A stretch of DNA of 64,000 bases from Larix kaempferi (GCA_027924585.1 BSBM01001026.1:858501-922500), one strand, 5' to 3'; counted from the first letter of the stretch, positions 25,601 to 37,900 are shown. Made by a program: numbers and translations. Notes: generated by a model not told the origin, from the letters alone.

Positions 25601-26640
25601 TCTTTCTGAAATCTGGCAATGAGTGTGAACGTGGGTTCATTAGTGATAACAGGTGGCGGTAGTGAGCTCGGAGTGCTCCACCAAGTATAATGACAATACG
25701 GTTATAATTTTTTTGCTCCATAACCCAACACAAATCTCCCTTCTTATTTTTCGCTGATGGAATTTTCCCTCGCAGAAGTTACACAGGTGGATCTAACACT
25801 GACTCTCCAATCGATAGGACAAATGGCATTCTATTGGAGTCTGGTGCCCCTAATTGGGAGACAATGCGTAGTGATCGCTCCACGATTTCCTCCACAAAAT
25901 TGATCACATTTATTATTCATTATATTTGCCAATCGTGCACCCTAGATGAGGTATCACAAAACGAATCTAGCTTTAGGCGAAATCTCTTGTAAGATGTGTT
26001 CCAATACGATTTGAAATTACATAATTATCTTGCATACTTACAAATCAAAATTTAAAGGATAATGTTTCTCCTTTAAAATGTTCATAAGTTTAATTTTAAT
26101 GTTTTACCTTTATCCCCCAATTGATGGCTTTTAAATATATATAAACAAAAGTAGGGTAACCTTTATTTTTATTTTTATAAAGCTCCCATTAATACCTTCT
26201 ATATAGTACGCTTAAGACAAATATATATATATATTAATACATATATGAATATATGTATAATAATCAAATAATTATCACACTTTTTATTAACTTTTCATAT
26301 ATATGTATTTAACATATACATAAATATAACCATTCCATCTAATAGTTATTACCACGGTTACTCTTTTATATACATATGACACATGTACATATGAATATAT
26401 AACATATTCATTTAATAATGACCTCAACTATCTATAAATATGTATATGATATCCACCACTATATATATAATTCATCTTCTAGTCTTTAAATTAAGACTTA
26501 TAATCATAAAACTAGCTCAAGGTCCATTGGTGGGGCCTTGGCCTTGAGCTCCCCACCAGGGTCATTTACATACTACAATTACATTTATTTAAAATTAACA
26601 AAATAAAGATTAAAATAGGTCATAAAGGAGGGATATCACA
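22610..26640 (+). mobile_element. 4.0-kb solo LTR with TSD CCAAG
   Basis: The unit begins TGTCACAAACCC and ends GGGATATCACA. It is flanked by the identical 5-bp duplication CCAAG (22605-22609 and 26641-26645). It shares its start, an internal motif (GTGGTTCACCCGTACACGGG at 23151) and an end motif (GGCCTTGAGCTC near 26540) with the LTR at 39635-43528. There is no PBS, PPT or internal region, so it is a solo LTR left by recombination between two LTRs. A TA microsatellite lies at 23476-23502. Open frames at 24035-24247 and 24118-24429 have no known domain. Confidence 0.88.
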
Positions 26641-26645
26641 CCAAG

Positions 26646-27581
26646 GTTGAAGTGTTGTAACTATTTATTCTTTGTGGCGATATTCACTGTATATGTGTGT
26701 GGGAATCTTAAATGTTTATTCAGTTATTTATTTGATCATAAAACTAAAATAACATTTTTTTATAATATATAAATAAGTAATATAGGCATTATTTTACAAG
26801 GAAATGAATTGTATAAAGAACATTTCCCACAATTATATAATGTGATGATCATGAATGGATTCAAAAGCTACTTTATAAGACATGGCTTTTAGAGGGAATA
26901 TTTTTATATCTTTTGTTAAAGAAGTTTTTTTTAGAATGGAAATGTATATGATGTAACCTAATTTCTTTTTTTTGGAGAATGAAAATGGGATATGCAATAG
27001 ATAATTATTATTTCTTTTTGGAAAATAACATATAGTTAAAATGGTCTTATTTCAAGGATTTTTTCTAAGAATGAAAATGAGATACAAATTTGATCATTTA
27101 TTATTTATTTATGAACAATGGTACATAGTTAAAATGGACACTTTAATTTATTTTTGGAAAAATGAAGTGTGTAAGTGCACTTTTAATATACACACAACCA
27201 AGTTTCCTTGGTCTTGACTAAAACATGATAATGTTAATTTAACACTATAAATGACAATGTTGCAAAATACATTATCTATTATAAATAGGTAATTATTGAG
27301 AAAATTATTTACTTTGATTATATAAAGGTAATGTCATGATTATGAATGGGTTGTAAGAACTAGCTTACTATATTCAAGATTATAATTTTGTTAATTTTTT
27401 TTATCATATTAGTTAAAAAAAATCTATTTACAACACTAAAATTAATTTGTGTGCTTTCACATTAAGCTTTAAGGAAATACATTATAAAGTTAAATAATTT
27501 TTTTTTAAAAAGAAATAAAGAAATTATTTACTAAAATCAACAATATTCAATATTCAATTAAAAATATGTAAATAAACTAAT

Positions 27582-27632
<51 letters not shown>

Positions 27633-28270
27633 CTAATAAATATAAATATTAAAAACAAAAAGTATAAAAAAATATTTAATAAAAAAAAAAATTAGAAAAA
27701 TATAAAATAATTTAATAAAATAAATATAAATATAAAAACATAGTGTAATCTCTTAACTTCAAAGATATTAGAAAAAAGAAGAAGCAAGAAGCATGATTAA
27801 AAAATTGTCTTCACACAAGTTAATAGCCTTGCATCTAGTATTAAACATGTGGATCTCACTTACTAAAAATCATACTTGTAATTTCAAAATTTTCCTTAAA
27901 TAATAATTTTTTTCTTTTATTTAAAAAGCAAAAACAACAAATAATATATATGTTTTCTCTTTTATTTTCACTTTTTAAATAATAGTTTTATTTACCAACT
28001 TAAATAATAATTTTTTTCTTTTATTTAAAAAACAAAAACAACAAATAATATATATGTTTTTTCTTTTATTTTCAATTTTTAAAGAATACTTTTATTTACC
28101 AACATAATTGCTTTCCATATATATACAAATACAATTCTTTTTAAAATATTACACACCTCTTCATCTCTTTTCCAAAGCACCATCTAAAATACCACAATAA
28201 TGACACCTATAACACCTATTTAGTTTATTCTTATTTCCAATATACATGAATATGTAGAATTGTCAAGCCA
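26646..28270. other. very AT-rich stretch with AT microsatellite and duplication
   Basis: No gene seen. It contains an (AT)n microsatellite at 27585-27629, with poly-A and poly-T runs nearby. A 104-bp tandem duplication lies at 27897-28000 and 28001-28104, sharing TAAATAATAATTTTTTTCTT and AACAACAAATAATATATATG. Confidence 0.7.
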
Positions 28271-28492
28271 AAAACATAACTATTCATGGCAATAAGTTTC
28301 TAGCCTGCAACATTGTGGGTGTCACTCCAACGGATATCGACTGCTAATACTTTATAAGGAAGAGGAGAGGTCAAGTTTTGATAACCATGCAGAAGGTCTA
28401 GCTCCGCATCATCGTATGCAAGTTTCGACTTGATTAGATTTGAGGCCACAGATCAGAGGAACACTATCCGCCAGGCTGCACATCACACCGCG

Positions 28493-28825
28493 TTATTCTT
28501 CTTCTACAATTTTTGAAACTGTGGCATGTTTACTAAGCTCTGAAGCACCTTGAATATTTTCCTTTATTGATTGATGTCCATGAGAGAGGCTAGGGATTAC
28601 TGGAGCTCTGGATGCCACAGGTACCCCATGTAAAATGGATGACAAAAAAATGCAAAGATTAGGAGTCAAGTGTGTCAACCATCTTCTGGCTGTAGAGGCT
28701 CTTATTTTATCTTCGTGCTTCTTCTTAATAAATTGGAATGAATATTTTTTGAAACAGGTCGGGGAAAATGGGTGGCATCCATTCCAACCATTTGAATTTA
28801 CAAATTTGAATTTAAAAACAAACAT
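28493..28825 (-). CDS. hypothetical ORF, possible terminal exon
   Basis: A 110-codon minus-strand frame. Its last 45 or so residues (from HGVPVASRAPVIPSLSHGHQ to the acidic end VEEE) have ordinary protein composition. A splice-acceptor-like CATCCAG precedes that part. The first half is less convincing and may be intronic. No family is recognised. It may be the end of a host gene or a captured fragment. Confidence 0.25.
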   Translation of the reverse strand: MFVFKFKFVNSNGWNGCHPFSPTCFKKYSFQFIKKKHEDKIRASTARRWLTHLTPNLCIFLSSILHGVPVASRAPVIPSLSHGHQSIKENIQGASELSKHATVSKIVEEE

Positions 28826-29860
28826 CCCATCTCATTTATTGATTGATTGAAAGTGCACTGCCGATCCGGCCATATCATACAAATGGGTGTGAATAGACAC
28901 GACTTAGGGTTGAGTGACAGATGGAAAATCGGTGGATGGAATTTGATGTCCATATGCAAGTCATGCATGGCATGAGGCATTTTACTCATCAAAATATGGT
29001 TGAAAATTTTAACAAACCTTCTCAAAGAACGAGAAAAAAAAATTGCAAGGATTTCCCATTTGATTGAAGAGTAGGTGGGTGATATTTCCTTGAATATGGA
29101 TGGTTTTGCTTTCATTCCATTTCTTCTTCTTTCTTATATTGGCCTAGATTTTTCTCTATACAGGGTCGTTCCCTTCCTTTCAATGCCTTTACCTACCCTT
29201 TGTGCCCTTCCACTAGAGGATAAGTTAGTTTTCAAGTCCGAAAGTGAAACTCTATCATGTACCTAAAAAATTCATAAATAAAAAAAATTCACTTGCAATT
29301 AACTACATAAAACAGTCTTAATATATTGATATTCTTTAAAACATATCTATGGTATCTGTAAGTAAGACTAGACTAGATTGATAAACGTCATCAAGTTGAA
29401 AGTCGTTGATGTAATTTATGGAAAGTTTAATTGTGGTGGAAGTTTTCACCAAAAGGTGGCGTTTTCCCAACGTAAAAGAAGGTGATGTTTTAAATTTCTT
29501 GTTCTTATTATTAAAATTGTAAAGGCCCATGTTTAGCCTTAAGATTAGGCTTGGATCTTTGATCCTTGCCCGAACCATATACTTTAACATTCTAATTAAA
29601 GTTGACAAGAGAGGGGAGACTATGGCCATAGCCTAGATCCCAAGAAATAAAAGTATTAAGGTCCAACGACTAGCTCTATCCTTCCTTATCCAAGGTGTAA
29701 GGTTACAATGTAGGGTTTACATATTATGTAATAGTTTGGGATTCGCCATAGTCGGACTTTGGTTTATAAATTTTATATTACTTACCAAGCGAGGTTGCTG
29801 GATAATTTATTATGGTTGACGAAAAACTTAATAAGCCACCTGGCTACGGGTTGACAGTGC
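28826..29860. other. no gene supported
   Basis: Base composition is more balanced than the flanking AT-rich DNA, but no open frame shows a domain. It precedes the splice-like exons at about 30060-30485 and could be intron or flank of that locus. Confidence 0.35.
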
Positions 29861-30059
29861 AGCAAGGTCTTTAATGCTCACATTGGAATGTGATTTCAAC
29901 CGTACAACAGCACCTTGGGATTGCAAGGTTTTGACGAAAGGGTTTATGTTTTACCTTGGGTGTCCGAACCCTCATTAGTGTTGTTGTTTCTGGTCTGTGA
30001 GCTCTGTGAGAAGAAGCTCTACATTTATCATGGTGGAAAGTAAAACTTGAGGATCTATA

Positions 30060-30485
30060 CTGCAATTGGTGATGGCATTATTTTTTGGTTGTGTTTCGAG
30101 GTTAACACGAGGCTTGGAGGCCTCCAATCACATCCCTTCCAGGTAGAAATGACTGAAGCACAAAATTGGTTGAGCCACCATTAACAACGTAAAGGGAACA
30201 TCTTTCTTCAACAGTTGTTATACTTTATTAAATTTTCTCCTAAGTGCAGGGCTTTAATGCATTGCATTCTCCTTGCAGGTGGCTTGGAGTGATAAGGGCG
30301 CAAGGAGGAGCCAACCCTTGGCCATAAATGTACAACGAACAGGTAACGTATCCACAACCTTGTATATGATACAAGTTGCAAACTTTCTTACGGTTGTTTA
30401 ACGTTTTCATTTTTTATTTCTTTATTTGACAGTGGTTAAGCATAGCAGAAGATGGGCGCCTATGGAGAAGGCGACAGGGTCACCT
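30060..30485 (+). pseudogene. possible exons of a host locus, left part
   Basis: Three short GC-richer blocks are separated by GT...AG intervals. One ends at 30142 (CAG|GTAGAA). The second is 30279-30342 (CCTTGCAG| before, CAG|GTAACG after). The third starts at 30433 (TTTGACAG|) and is cut at 30485 by element A. Joined by these junctions, at least two frames stay open over parts of the exons, each with a stop, so the coding frame is uncertain and no family is recognised. The locus may be a small gene, a non-coding transcript or a pseudogene. It continues at 43537. Confidence 0.3.
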
Positions 30486-30720
30486 TGTCACAAACATAAA
30501 TAAATTAATAAATATATATAAACTAACAATTAATTAATAATAATTATATTTATAAGAGGACATGACTCCTCTCAAAGGGTTCCTAACAATATATAAAAAA
30601 GGTCTTCAATGTAATATTATTCATCACATTCTATTATTATTCAATATGTATTATTTATGAAGATGGATCTCTTCTTTATCCGGATACGGATTCTCCATAA
30701 CACACGGATTCGATGTTACA
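30486..30720 (+). repeat. 5' LTR of element A
   Basis: TGTCACAAACATAA ... GATGTTACA, 235 bp, very AT-rich, with TATATATAAAC near 30510. Its partner is at 39398-39632. Confidence 0.93.
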
Positions 30721-30721
30721 T

Positions 30722-30733
30722 TGGTATCAGAGC
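30722..30733 (+). promoter_or_regulatory. PBS of element A
   Basis: TGGTATCAGAGC, a perfect match to the plant initiator tRNA-Met primer site, one base after the LTR end. Confidence 0.92.
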
Positions 30734-31225
30734 CCCTTCTTGGGAATTTCATTGATTTGGCTTTTATCCAAATAATTTGAGAGTTTCTCCAAATTAGGTC
30801 TTTGACCTAAAGAAAATAAAAATAAAAATAAAAGAATATAGTGAGAAAAGAAGTAAAAAATGATAAAAAAAAAGAAGAAGAAGAGAAAATAAGTAAGAAG
30901 AAGAAGTAAGAATAACATTCATGAAACCGCACATGGTTTTATGAAAGTGCACACGGTTTTGTGAGCCCTTGGTTTTATAAAACCATCCCTGCTTTTATAA
31001 AACCAACTCTTAGTTTTATCAAGAAACCAACTCACACCCTTAATTGGATATTATTAAAAAAAAACTTATAATAAATACATATAATAATATTATTATTTAC
31101 AAATAAAAATTATCGTTATTATAATGCTTTTATTACTTATTATTATTTTGATTTCATTAATAATAAATTATTATTATTATTAATCAAGTTCCACATAAAT
31201 CACTCGAAATTTTTTTACGTTGGCC

Positions 31226-31273
31226 ATGAGGTCAAAATGGGAAGAATTGGATATGCTTTTTGGTGGGAAAAAG
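31226..31273 (+). pseudogene. element A ORF, 5' piece (start codon side)
   Basis: An ATG at 31226 opens a frame of 16 codons that reaches the insertion point of element B. The same phase resumes at 38584 once B and one copy of its AAAAG duplication are set aside, so B disrupted a frame that was continuous before insertion. The leader between PBS and this ATG is purine-rich and has repeated GGTTTTAT words (30930-31030). Confidence 0.6.
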
Positions 31274-31877
31274 TGTTAAAATTCAATATGCTAAGACAGA
31301 AAATAGCAGCATTACATTCCATTTCACAATGATAGCATATATAGGATCACTGAAGAAACAACAAGCATAGCATAAACACAAGAGACACAGATTTATCCTG
31401 GGAAACCCTCATGGGGTAGAAAACCCAGTAAAGCTTCCTCAATATAGATGACAAGCAATGTACAAAGATGCAAACCAAAGACATGATCTCCTTCTCCACC
31501 GTAGCAGACCTCTCCTCCAAAAGTGCGCCTCCCTTGAATGAGTGAGTGTGTCAAATGAGGAACACACCTCCTCTATTTATACACTATACTGACATGTATT
31601 TTACACAAGTACACGTAGGCTCGTATTTAACCAATGGGTTAAATACCCCACTACAACTAACTGGGCCGACCCCTCTAGGGTGGTCTAATAACCCTTTGAC
31701 CCACATAACACATAAAGGGCCGACCTCCACTAGGGAAGTCTAATAACCCGAGTTACCACATTCTGACGGAGGAATAAACATCTCCGGATATACAATAAGA
31801 TCTTTACGGAGGAATGAAACATCTCCGGAATAATAAAGTACAATTATAATATTCTTTGAAGTTACAATATCTCAACA
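31274..31877 (-). repeat. 3' LTR of element B
   Basis: 604 bp. On the minus strand it begins TGTTGAGATATTG and carries paired CCGGAGATGTTT words that also occur in the LTRs of element C. Compared with 37975-38578 I see three substitutions, so the insertion is recent. A 65-codon plus-strand frame occurs in both copies and is not credible as a gene. Confidence 0.93.
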
Positions 31878-31886
31878 CTCCCCCTT
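31878..31886 (-). promoter_or_regulatory. PPT of element B
   Basis: The minus strand reads AAGGGGGAG directly before the LTR, identical to the PPT of element C at 63387-63395. Confidence 0.88.
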
Positions 31887-32017
31887 AACAAGAAGGATAT
31901 TATAATAGCATCTGCACGAGCAAGGAGTCATCAACATCATACATGATACATCTATAAATCACTGGAAGCTTTCTCAACATCATCATCATCAGTAACTTGA
32001 CTAGTTACTGGAACATC

Positions 32018-32519
32018 AACATCGTCATCAGCATCGTCATACGATCATCGGCATCGTCATCACACGATCATCATCATCATCGTCACACGATCATCAGCAT
32101 CGTCATCACACGATCATCAGCATCGTCATCACACGATCATCAGCATCGTCATCACACAATCATCAGCATCGTCATCGCACGATCATCATCATCATCGTCA
32201 CACGATCATCAGCATCGTCATCACACGATCATCAGCATCGTCATCACACGATCATCAGCATCGTCATCACACAATCATCAGCATCGTCACCGCACGATCA
32301 TCATCATCATCGTCACACGATCATCAGCATCGTCATCACACGATCATTAGCATCGTCATCACACGATCATCAGCATCGTCATCACACAATCATCAGCATC
32401 GTCATCGCACGATCATCAGCATCGTCATCACACGATCATCAGCATCGTCATCGCACGATCATCAGCATCGTCATCACACGATCATCAGCATCGTCAAAGC
32501 ACGATCATCAGCATCGTCA
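32018..32519. repeat. array of 23-bp repeats (element B)
   Basis: About 20 units of CAGCATCGTCATCACACGAT plus CAT, with minor variants. A 117-codon Ser/His-rich plus-strand frame is only a translation of the repeat. The same motif, in reverse complement, occurs as a short array in element C at 63150-63245, so this is an inherited module that expanded in B. Confidence 0.92.
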
Positions 32520-32539
32520 AAGGATGATGTAAACCAATC

Positions 32540-33246
32540 ATGTACATTTTGAACCGAAGTCCAGGGACGATCCAGTCCTATCATGTTCTCGGAGACCTCT
32601 CGTCTACGGCTCAGTTTATAGGACCAAAGTCCAAGGATGATCCAATCCTTACCCGTACTTTTAGGACCTATGTCCAAGGATGACTTAATCCTCAACCGTC
32701 CACCAAGGACTTCATTCTCGAAGACATACGTCTACGGCTCTTCTTTTGGACTGAAGTCCAGGAATGATCCAATCCCTTCATTATCGAAGACATACGTCTA
32801 CGGCTCTTCTTTTGGACTGAAGTCCAGGAATGACCCAATCCCTTCATTATCGAAGACATACGTCTACGGCTCTTCTTTCGGACTGAAGTCCAGGAATGAT
32901 CCAATCCCTTCATTATCGAAGACATACGTCTACGGCTCTTCTTTCGGACTGAAGTCCAGGAATGATCCAATCCCTTCATTATCGAAGACATACGTCTACG
33001 GCTCTTCTTTCGGACTGAAGTCCAGGAATGATCCAATCCCTTCATTATCGAAGACATACGTCTACGGTTCTTCTTTTGGACTGAAGTCTAGGAATGATCC
33101 AATCCCTTCATTATCGAAGACATACGTCTACGGCTCTTCTTTCAGACTGAAGTCCAGGAATGATCCAATCCCTTCATTATCGAAGACATACGTCTACGGC
33201 TCTTCTTTCGGACTGAAGTCCAGGAATGATCCAATCCCTTCACATG
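32540..33246. repeat. array of 66-bp repeats (element B)
   Basis: Eight near-identical 66-bp units start at 32719, 32785, 32851, 32917, 32983, 33049, 33115 and 33181 (core ACATACGTCTACGGCTCTTC). Diverged units lie at 32540-32718. Because 66 is a multiple of three, both strands stay open: a 213-codon plus frame and a 121-codon minus frame of 22-residue repeats. The element reads on the minus strand and the array lies after the pol stop, so I do not regard these as genes. Related diverged units are in element C at 62346-62640. Confidence 0.92.
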
Positions 33247-33790
33247 TTCATCAAGAACATGTATCCTCATCATCATAACATGTATCACCACAACATGTAT
33301 CATCAACATCAAAAGCATGTATAATCACAACATGTATCATCATCATCAAAACATGTATAACCACAACATGTATCATCATCATCAAAACATGTATAACCAC
33401 AACATGTATCATCATCATCAAAACATGTGTAACCACAACATGTATCATCATCATCAAAACATGTATAACCACAACATGTATCATCATTATCAAAACATGT
33501 GTAACCACAACATGTAAAACATGTATAACCACAACATGTATCATCATTATCAAAACATGTGTAACCACAACATGTAAAACATGTATAACCACAACATGTA
33601 TCATCAAAATCATGTATACATCTATCATCAAAATCATGTATACATCTAACCATCAAAAGCATCTATCATCAAAAGCATGCATACATCTATCATCAAAAGC
33701 ATGTATACATCTAATCATTAAAAGCATCTATCATCAAAAGTATCTAGCATGTATACATCTATCATCAAGAGCATGTATACATCTAACCAT
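33247..33790. repeat. array of 36-bp and about 24-bp ACATGTAT repeats (element B)
   Basis: The left part has about nine 36-bp units (ACATGTATAACCACAACATG plus TATCATCATCATCAAA). The right part (from 33605) shifts to shorter CATGTATACATCTATCATCA units. The matching module in element C is at 62030-62340, with GATGAGGATACATG units. Open frames here on both strands are repeat artefacts. Confidence 0.88.
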
Positions 33791-33899
33791 CAAAATAAAG
33801 AATATAAGAGTCCTAAATCTAAATAATTCTAGGTGAGTAAGTGCTGAAAAATAGGTAACCTCATCATTGATGAGATAGGCTTGTCTGTCTCATACTGTG

Positions 33900-34940
33900 C
33901 TACTCCCCCTTTCGAGGAGGGTTCTTCTGAACTACACCAAGCTTGTCTCGGAAGTGTTCAAACTTTACTCGAGACAGAGGCTTGGTCAGGATATCAGCAA
34001 TTTGATCCTCAGTGCTTATATACTCTAGCTTGATAGCTCCTTTCTGCACCATATCTCGAATATAAAAGTAACGGATCTCTATGTGTTTTGACTTATCATG
34101 AAACACAGGATTTTCAGTCATCTTAATGCAGCTGTGATTGTCACACATAATCACAGTGGGATCCATTTCTAAGTCAAACACTCCATATAAAAGCTTCTGA
34201 AGCCATACTGCTTCACAACTGGCAGAGTAGACAGCCATATATTCTGCTTCAGCAGTACTGACAGCCACACTAGATTGTTTCTTGCTGAACCATGAGATCA
34301 TGGTAGATTCAAGACTATAACATCCACCTGAAGTACTCTTTCTGTCTGAGACACTTCCTGCCCAATCAGAATCTGAGTAACCATGTAAACGGAGTTCATG
34401 ACCTCCAAGATAATATAGACCAAAAATCTAATGTACCTTTTAGGTACCTCACTACATGCTTTGTAGCTATTAAGTGAACCTTTCTAGGTTCTACTAGATA
34501 CTGACTTAGGGTAGTTACACCAAAGCATATATATGGCCTAGTATTCATTAGACACATCAATGACTCAATAATTTGTCTATAAAGGGTTAGGTCCACTAAA
34601 TACGATGAGTCATTAACTAATAACTTCAAGTTGGAGTCCATGGGAGTGGCCATGGCTTTATACTCCAACATATCAAATCTTTTTAGAAACTTCACAGCAT
34701 ACTTACCTTGATTTAAAAGATTCCTTTTGGATCTTGCCATACTTCTAAGAAGTAGTTCATTAATCCGAGATCTTTCATTTTCATTTCTGCAGCCATTTTC
34801 ATGACCTGTTTCTCATTCCTTGTCAGAGAGAGATCATCGTCATGTAATAATGGTATGATAGGTTCATCATCCACAACCTCAAGGTAAAGGTTAGGAATAG
34901 CTTTACTTTTGGTAAGGCCCAAGCTTTGTCATGAAGCTAT
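33900..34940 (-). pseudogene. copia RT (second half) and RNase H of element B
   Basis: On the minus strand the frame passes from the RT part (KSKAIPNLYL near 34890) through MATPMDSNLKLL and RYLKGTLDF into RNase H (GYSDSDWAGS, ISWFSKKQSS, AEAEYMA, MCDNHSCIKM, KHIEIRYFYIRD, DILTKPLSRVKF). It ends at a stop at 33900. The catalytic YVDD box reads HDDD. Single-base frameshifts occur near 34725 (after DPKGIF) and near 34430 (one extra T relative to element C). The RT is cut off at about 34940, with no fingers domain, integrase or gag beyond. It is clearly homologous to 60880-61915 of element C. Confidence 0.92.
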
Positions 34941-37900
34941 CAATTTACCATTATTCACACTCTGCATTGAGTGATCTTCTGCATATCTATCTGTGCCATC
35001 TCTCATCAGATGGGTCTACTAAAATGAGCCTCAAAATCATTTGAACTCTGTGGTGAGTTCCTTCTTGCATCCATGTCATATGTGTATAGAAACCATATTC
35101 AACCTTGTAGCAAAGGTTGAGATCCACATCACCCATGAGGATCATTAAGCTCATCAATTGACTACCGATCCTGGGTACCCATATAGAACCTAATTCACAC
35201 TTCTTCTTTAATTACATCATTAAGAGAATGGTCTTATCTAGTCCCTTGGAGCAAAACATCTCATCATGCTTCTCTTCCTCTTTCTAAGAGAATCTCTTAA
35301 CCACAAGCTTTCTATAGTGTGTTTGATTTGTAAATCTCTTGTTGAGCATCCATCGCTTGTTCAGAGTTCATCATTCATCATGATCTTTCCTACAAATCAA
35401 AATTAAGTACATGATTAGTAATACTTCATAATCATCAAATCATATTGATATGATAACCTATTATGCATACAGATATCATTTACATAGTTATGCAACTATT
35501 TTGACCAATACTTTGGCACAACACTTTCCCATATCCTGTATGCATACAGTGGCTATCTAGATGCCTTCCATCTCTTCCAGAACATACTATGGAGAGTGTG
35601 CACAGCTCTCAGCATGTCAGCAAATAGGTTTCATTCTAGACAAGCAACAATGGAATGTTTGTCCAACTTACCAATCATATGCATATTAGTAGTATACTGT
35701 TCAATGCTTTATGAATGTTTACACTCAGCAAGCAATATCATTTACTATTTCTAATAACAACTCAAATACTTATCTTTTATGTTTGTGTGGTTGCCTCCTG
35801 CTTGATCTTCTATATGTCTTCTGAACTTCTATTCATTCTGTACCACTGTGCATGCTCAAGTGTACACTAGTGTCATCCTCATGATCTCATACACAAACAT
35901 ACATTCATTAGTATATTCTCAATCAAAACATTCTAATTCTAAATAATCTTGAATATGTACAGTCATGATCATTAGTATTCAGGGTTTCAAGGAAGTCTTC
36001 TTTTACTCATGCATATTCTTGTTTGATATAGTTAGTTAAATCATCAACTAAGATAAGAGACATAATATGCATAAACCCTTGATTACTAACCAATCATACC
36101 AAGTATACTTACACAAGGTAAGATTCTAACATGACATAGAAAAACATACCTGGATTAGTATACCTGCTTAGTTATGTACAACATACCTAAACAATCTCTT
36201 CAATGATTTAGAGATCTTGAGCTAGAACTTGCATGTCTCGTAGGTTAAACATAATATAACAAAGTCATACATACCTCGTGAGTCTTTGTCTTCATGTTGT
36301 CATGGTCATGGAACTTGATTTGTCTTTTGTAATGTACCTGTGTCTTGTTAGCAGACAACATCAACCTCACACAACACCATAATGCATAAGTACAATCATA
36401 TAGCCCTAATCAATAAATGTCTTTAATCATTCACATGCATTCATATTGGTACTAGGGTGATAAGACAATTAATAACATTAATCAAGATTGTACTAATAAC
36501 TAACATGAAGACAAACACATTATGAACTTAATCAAGAATCAGATTTCAAGGCATACCTGAACCTCCTTAAGTCATACCTGTCGAGACTTTTTGTAGTCTT
36601 CTTATGTAAGGCCTTAGCCTCAACTCCCCCTGAAACTTGATCTGGAGCTTGATTAGGGTTTGCTAGCGAAACCCTAAAAATTCAATCTTTGACTTTCACA
36701 CTTCTGAATGGATGGAAGGATGTGTCTTGCTGAGCTGATCAAACTAGCATAATTCAGTTTTGAAATCTCCAAAGTTTGACCCCTCAAAATTGTCTTTGAA
36801 ACTTTCGGATTCACTGGACGTGACCCTGAACTGGGGTTTGATGAAGCCCACTCTTCTACCCAATCAAAATGTATGATCCACAGCTCTAAACTTCTATTTT
36901 TTCTGAGGAGCTTCCAGCCGTGGTCACAGATTTCAAAAATTCCCATTTTTACAGAAGCCCTAATTTTCCACTTTCCTGATCAAAGTCCCGAATTAGGGTT
37001 TTATCAAGCCCGGCCTTCTGCGCAACCAAAAATTCTGATCTTGGTCTCTAAATTTCTATTTTGATGAGTAGCATCCAGCCGTGGTCTCTGATTACAAAAA
37101 TTCCAACTTTCTCCAAAGCCCTAAATTCCGGAAGCCATGAATGAAGGTACTCAAAAATAATTCTGTTTTGACAGAAATATGTACCTGATTGTTTCTGGTG
37201 TAACTCCAAACTTTTTGATCCACAGGGTCTGAAAAAGTTTCCTGAGATAGCCTGACCTGTTATCTTTCCATCCTAACAGTTCTGACCTCAATTGGATTCT
37301 CTGAGAGAGAGTTATGCCAAATGTCGCAACGTGACCTGTTTTGGGATAAAACAGTAGAGCGAACTTGTACGGAGTGCCACGTGTCACTGTTTGAACTTCG
37401 GGGTCTGAAAACTTTTCCTGTGATATCTCGACCTATTATCTTTCCATCCTGATAGATCTGACCTCAATTGGACTCTCTGAGAGAGAGTTATGTCAAATGT
37501 CGCAACGTGACCTGTTTATGGGGTAAAACAAGAGAGCGAACTTGTACGGAGTGCCACGTGTCACTGGTTCACCTGCGGCCTCTGAAAACGTTTCCTGAGA
37601 TAGTAAAGTCTGTGTAATACCTGTCACTTTTTACAAAATTTTATTTGGAGCTTCCTATCCCAAGTTATGACCTTTTTGCCAAGGTCACCTGATTTTGACT
37701 GAGATCTGGAAGAGGCAGAAACCCTAACTTGTACTGATCATAACTCACAAAGTACAGGGAATCTGAGGGTGCCCTTTGGACAAAAGGTACCTGGGGATGT
37801 TATCTTCGACCTGTAAACTTTTCAGACCCTGAACCTTCTCCACAATGGAGTTATAGCGAAAGTTCCACGATGACTGGTTTTTGCTATGTAAAACCCTAAC

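Noticed and set aside
27585-27629. Long AT run as a possible replication origin or cruciform
   Set aside because: A plain AT microsatellite; several shorter ones occur in the window and nothing else marks a functional site.
31546-31743. 65-codon frame identical at 31546-31743 and 38247-38444
   Set aside because: It lies antisense within the two LTRs of element B. Identity reflects the youth of the insertion.
31997-32350. Ser/His-rich 117-codon frame
   Set aside because: Pure translation of a 23-bp minisatellite in a region downstream of the pol stop of a minus-strand element.
32637-33278. 213-codon repeat protein
   Set aside because: Open only because a 66-bp repeat is a multiple of three. 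It runs antisense to the element that contains it.
33251-33662. Two long minus-strand frames, one Cys/Asp-rich, one Val/His-rich
   Set aside because: Both are alternate-phase readings of the same 36-bp array.
32018-33790. Possible CRISPR-like array
   Set aside because: Units are contiguous tandem repeats without unique spacers and lie inside a plant retrotransposon.
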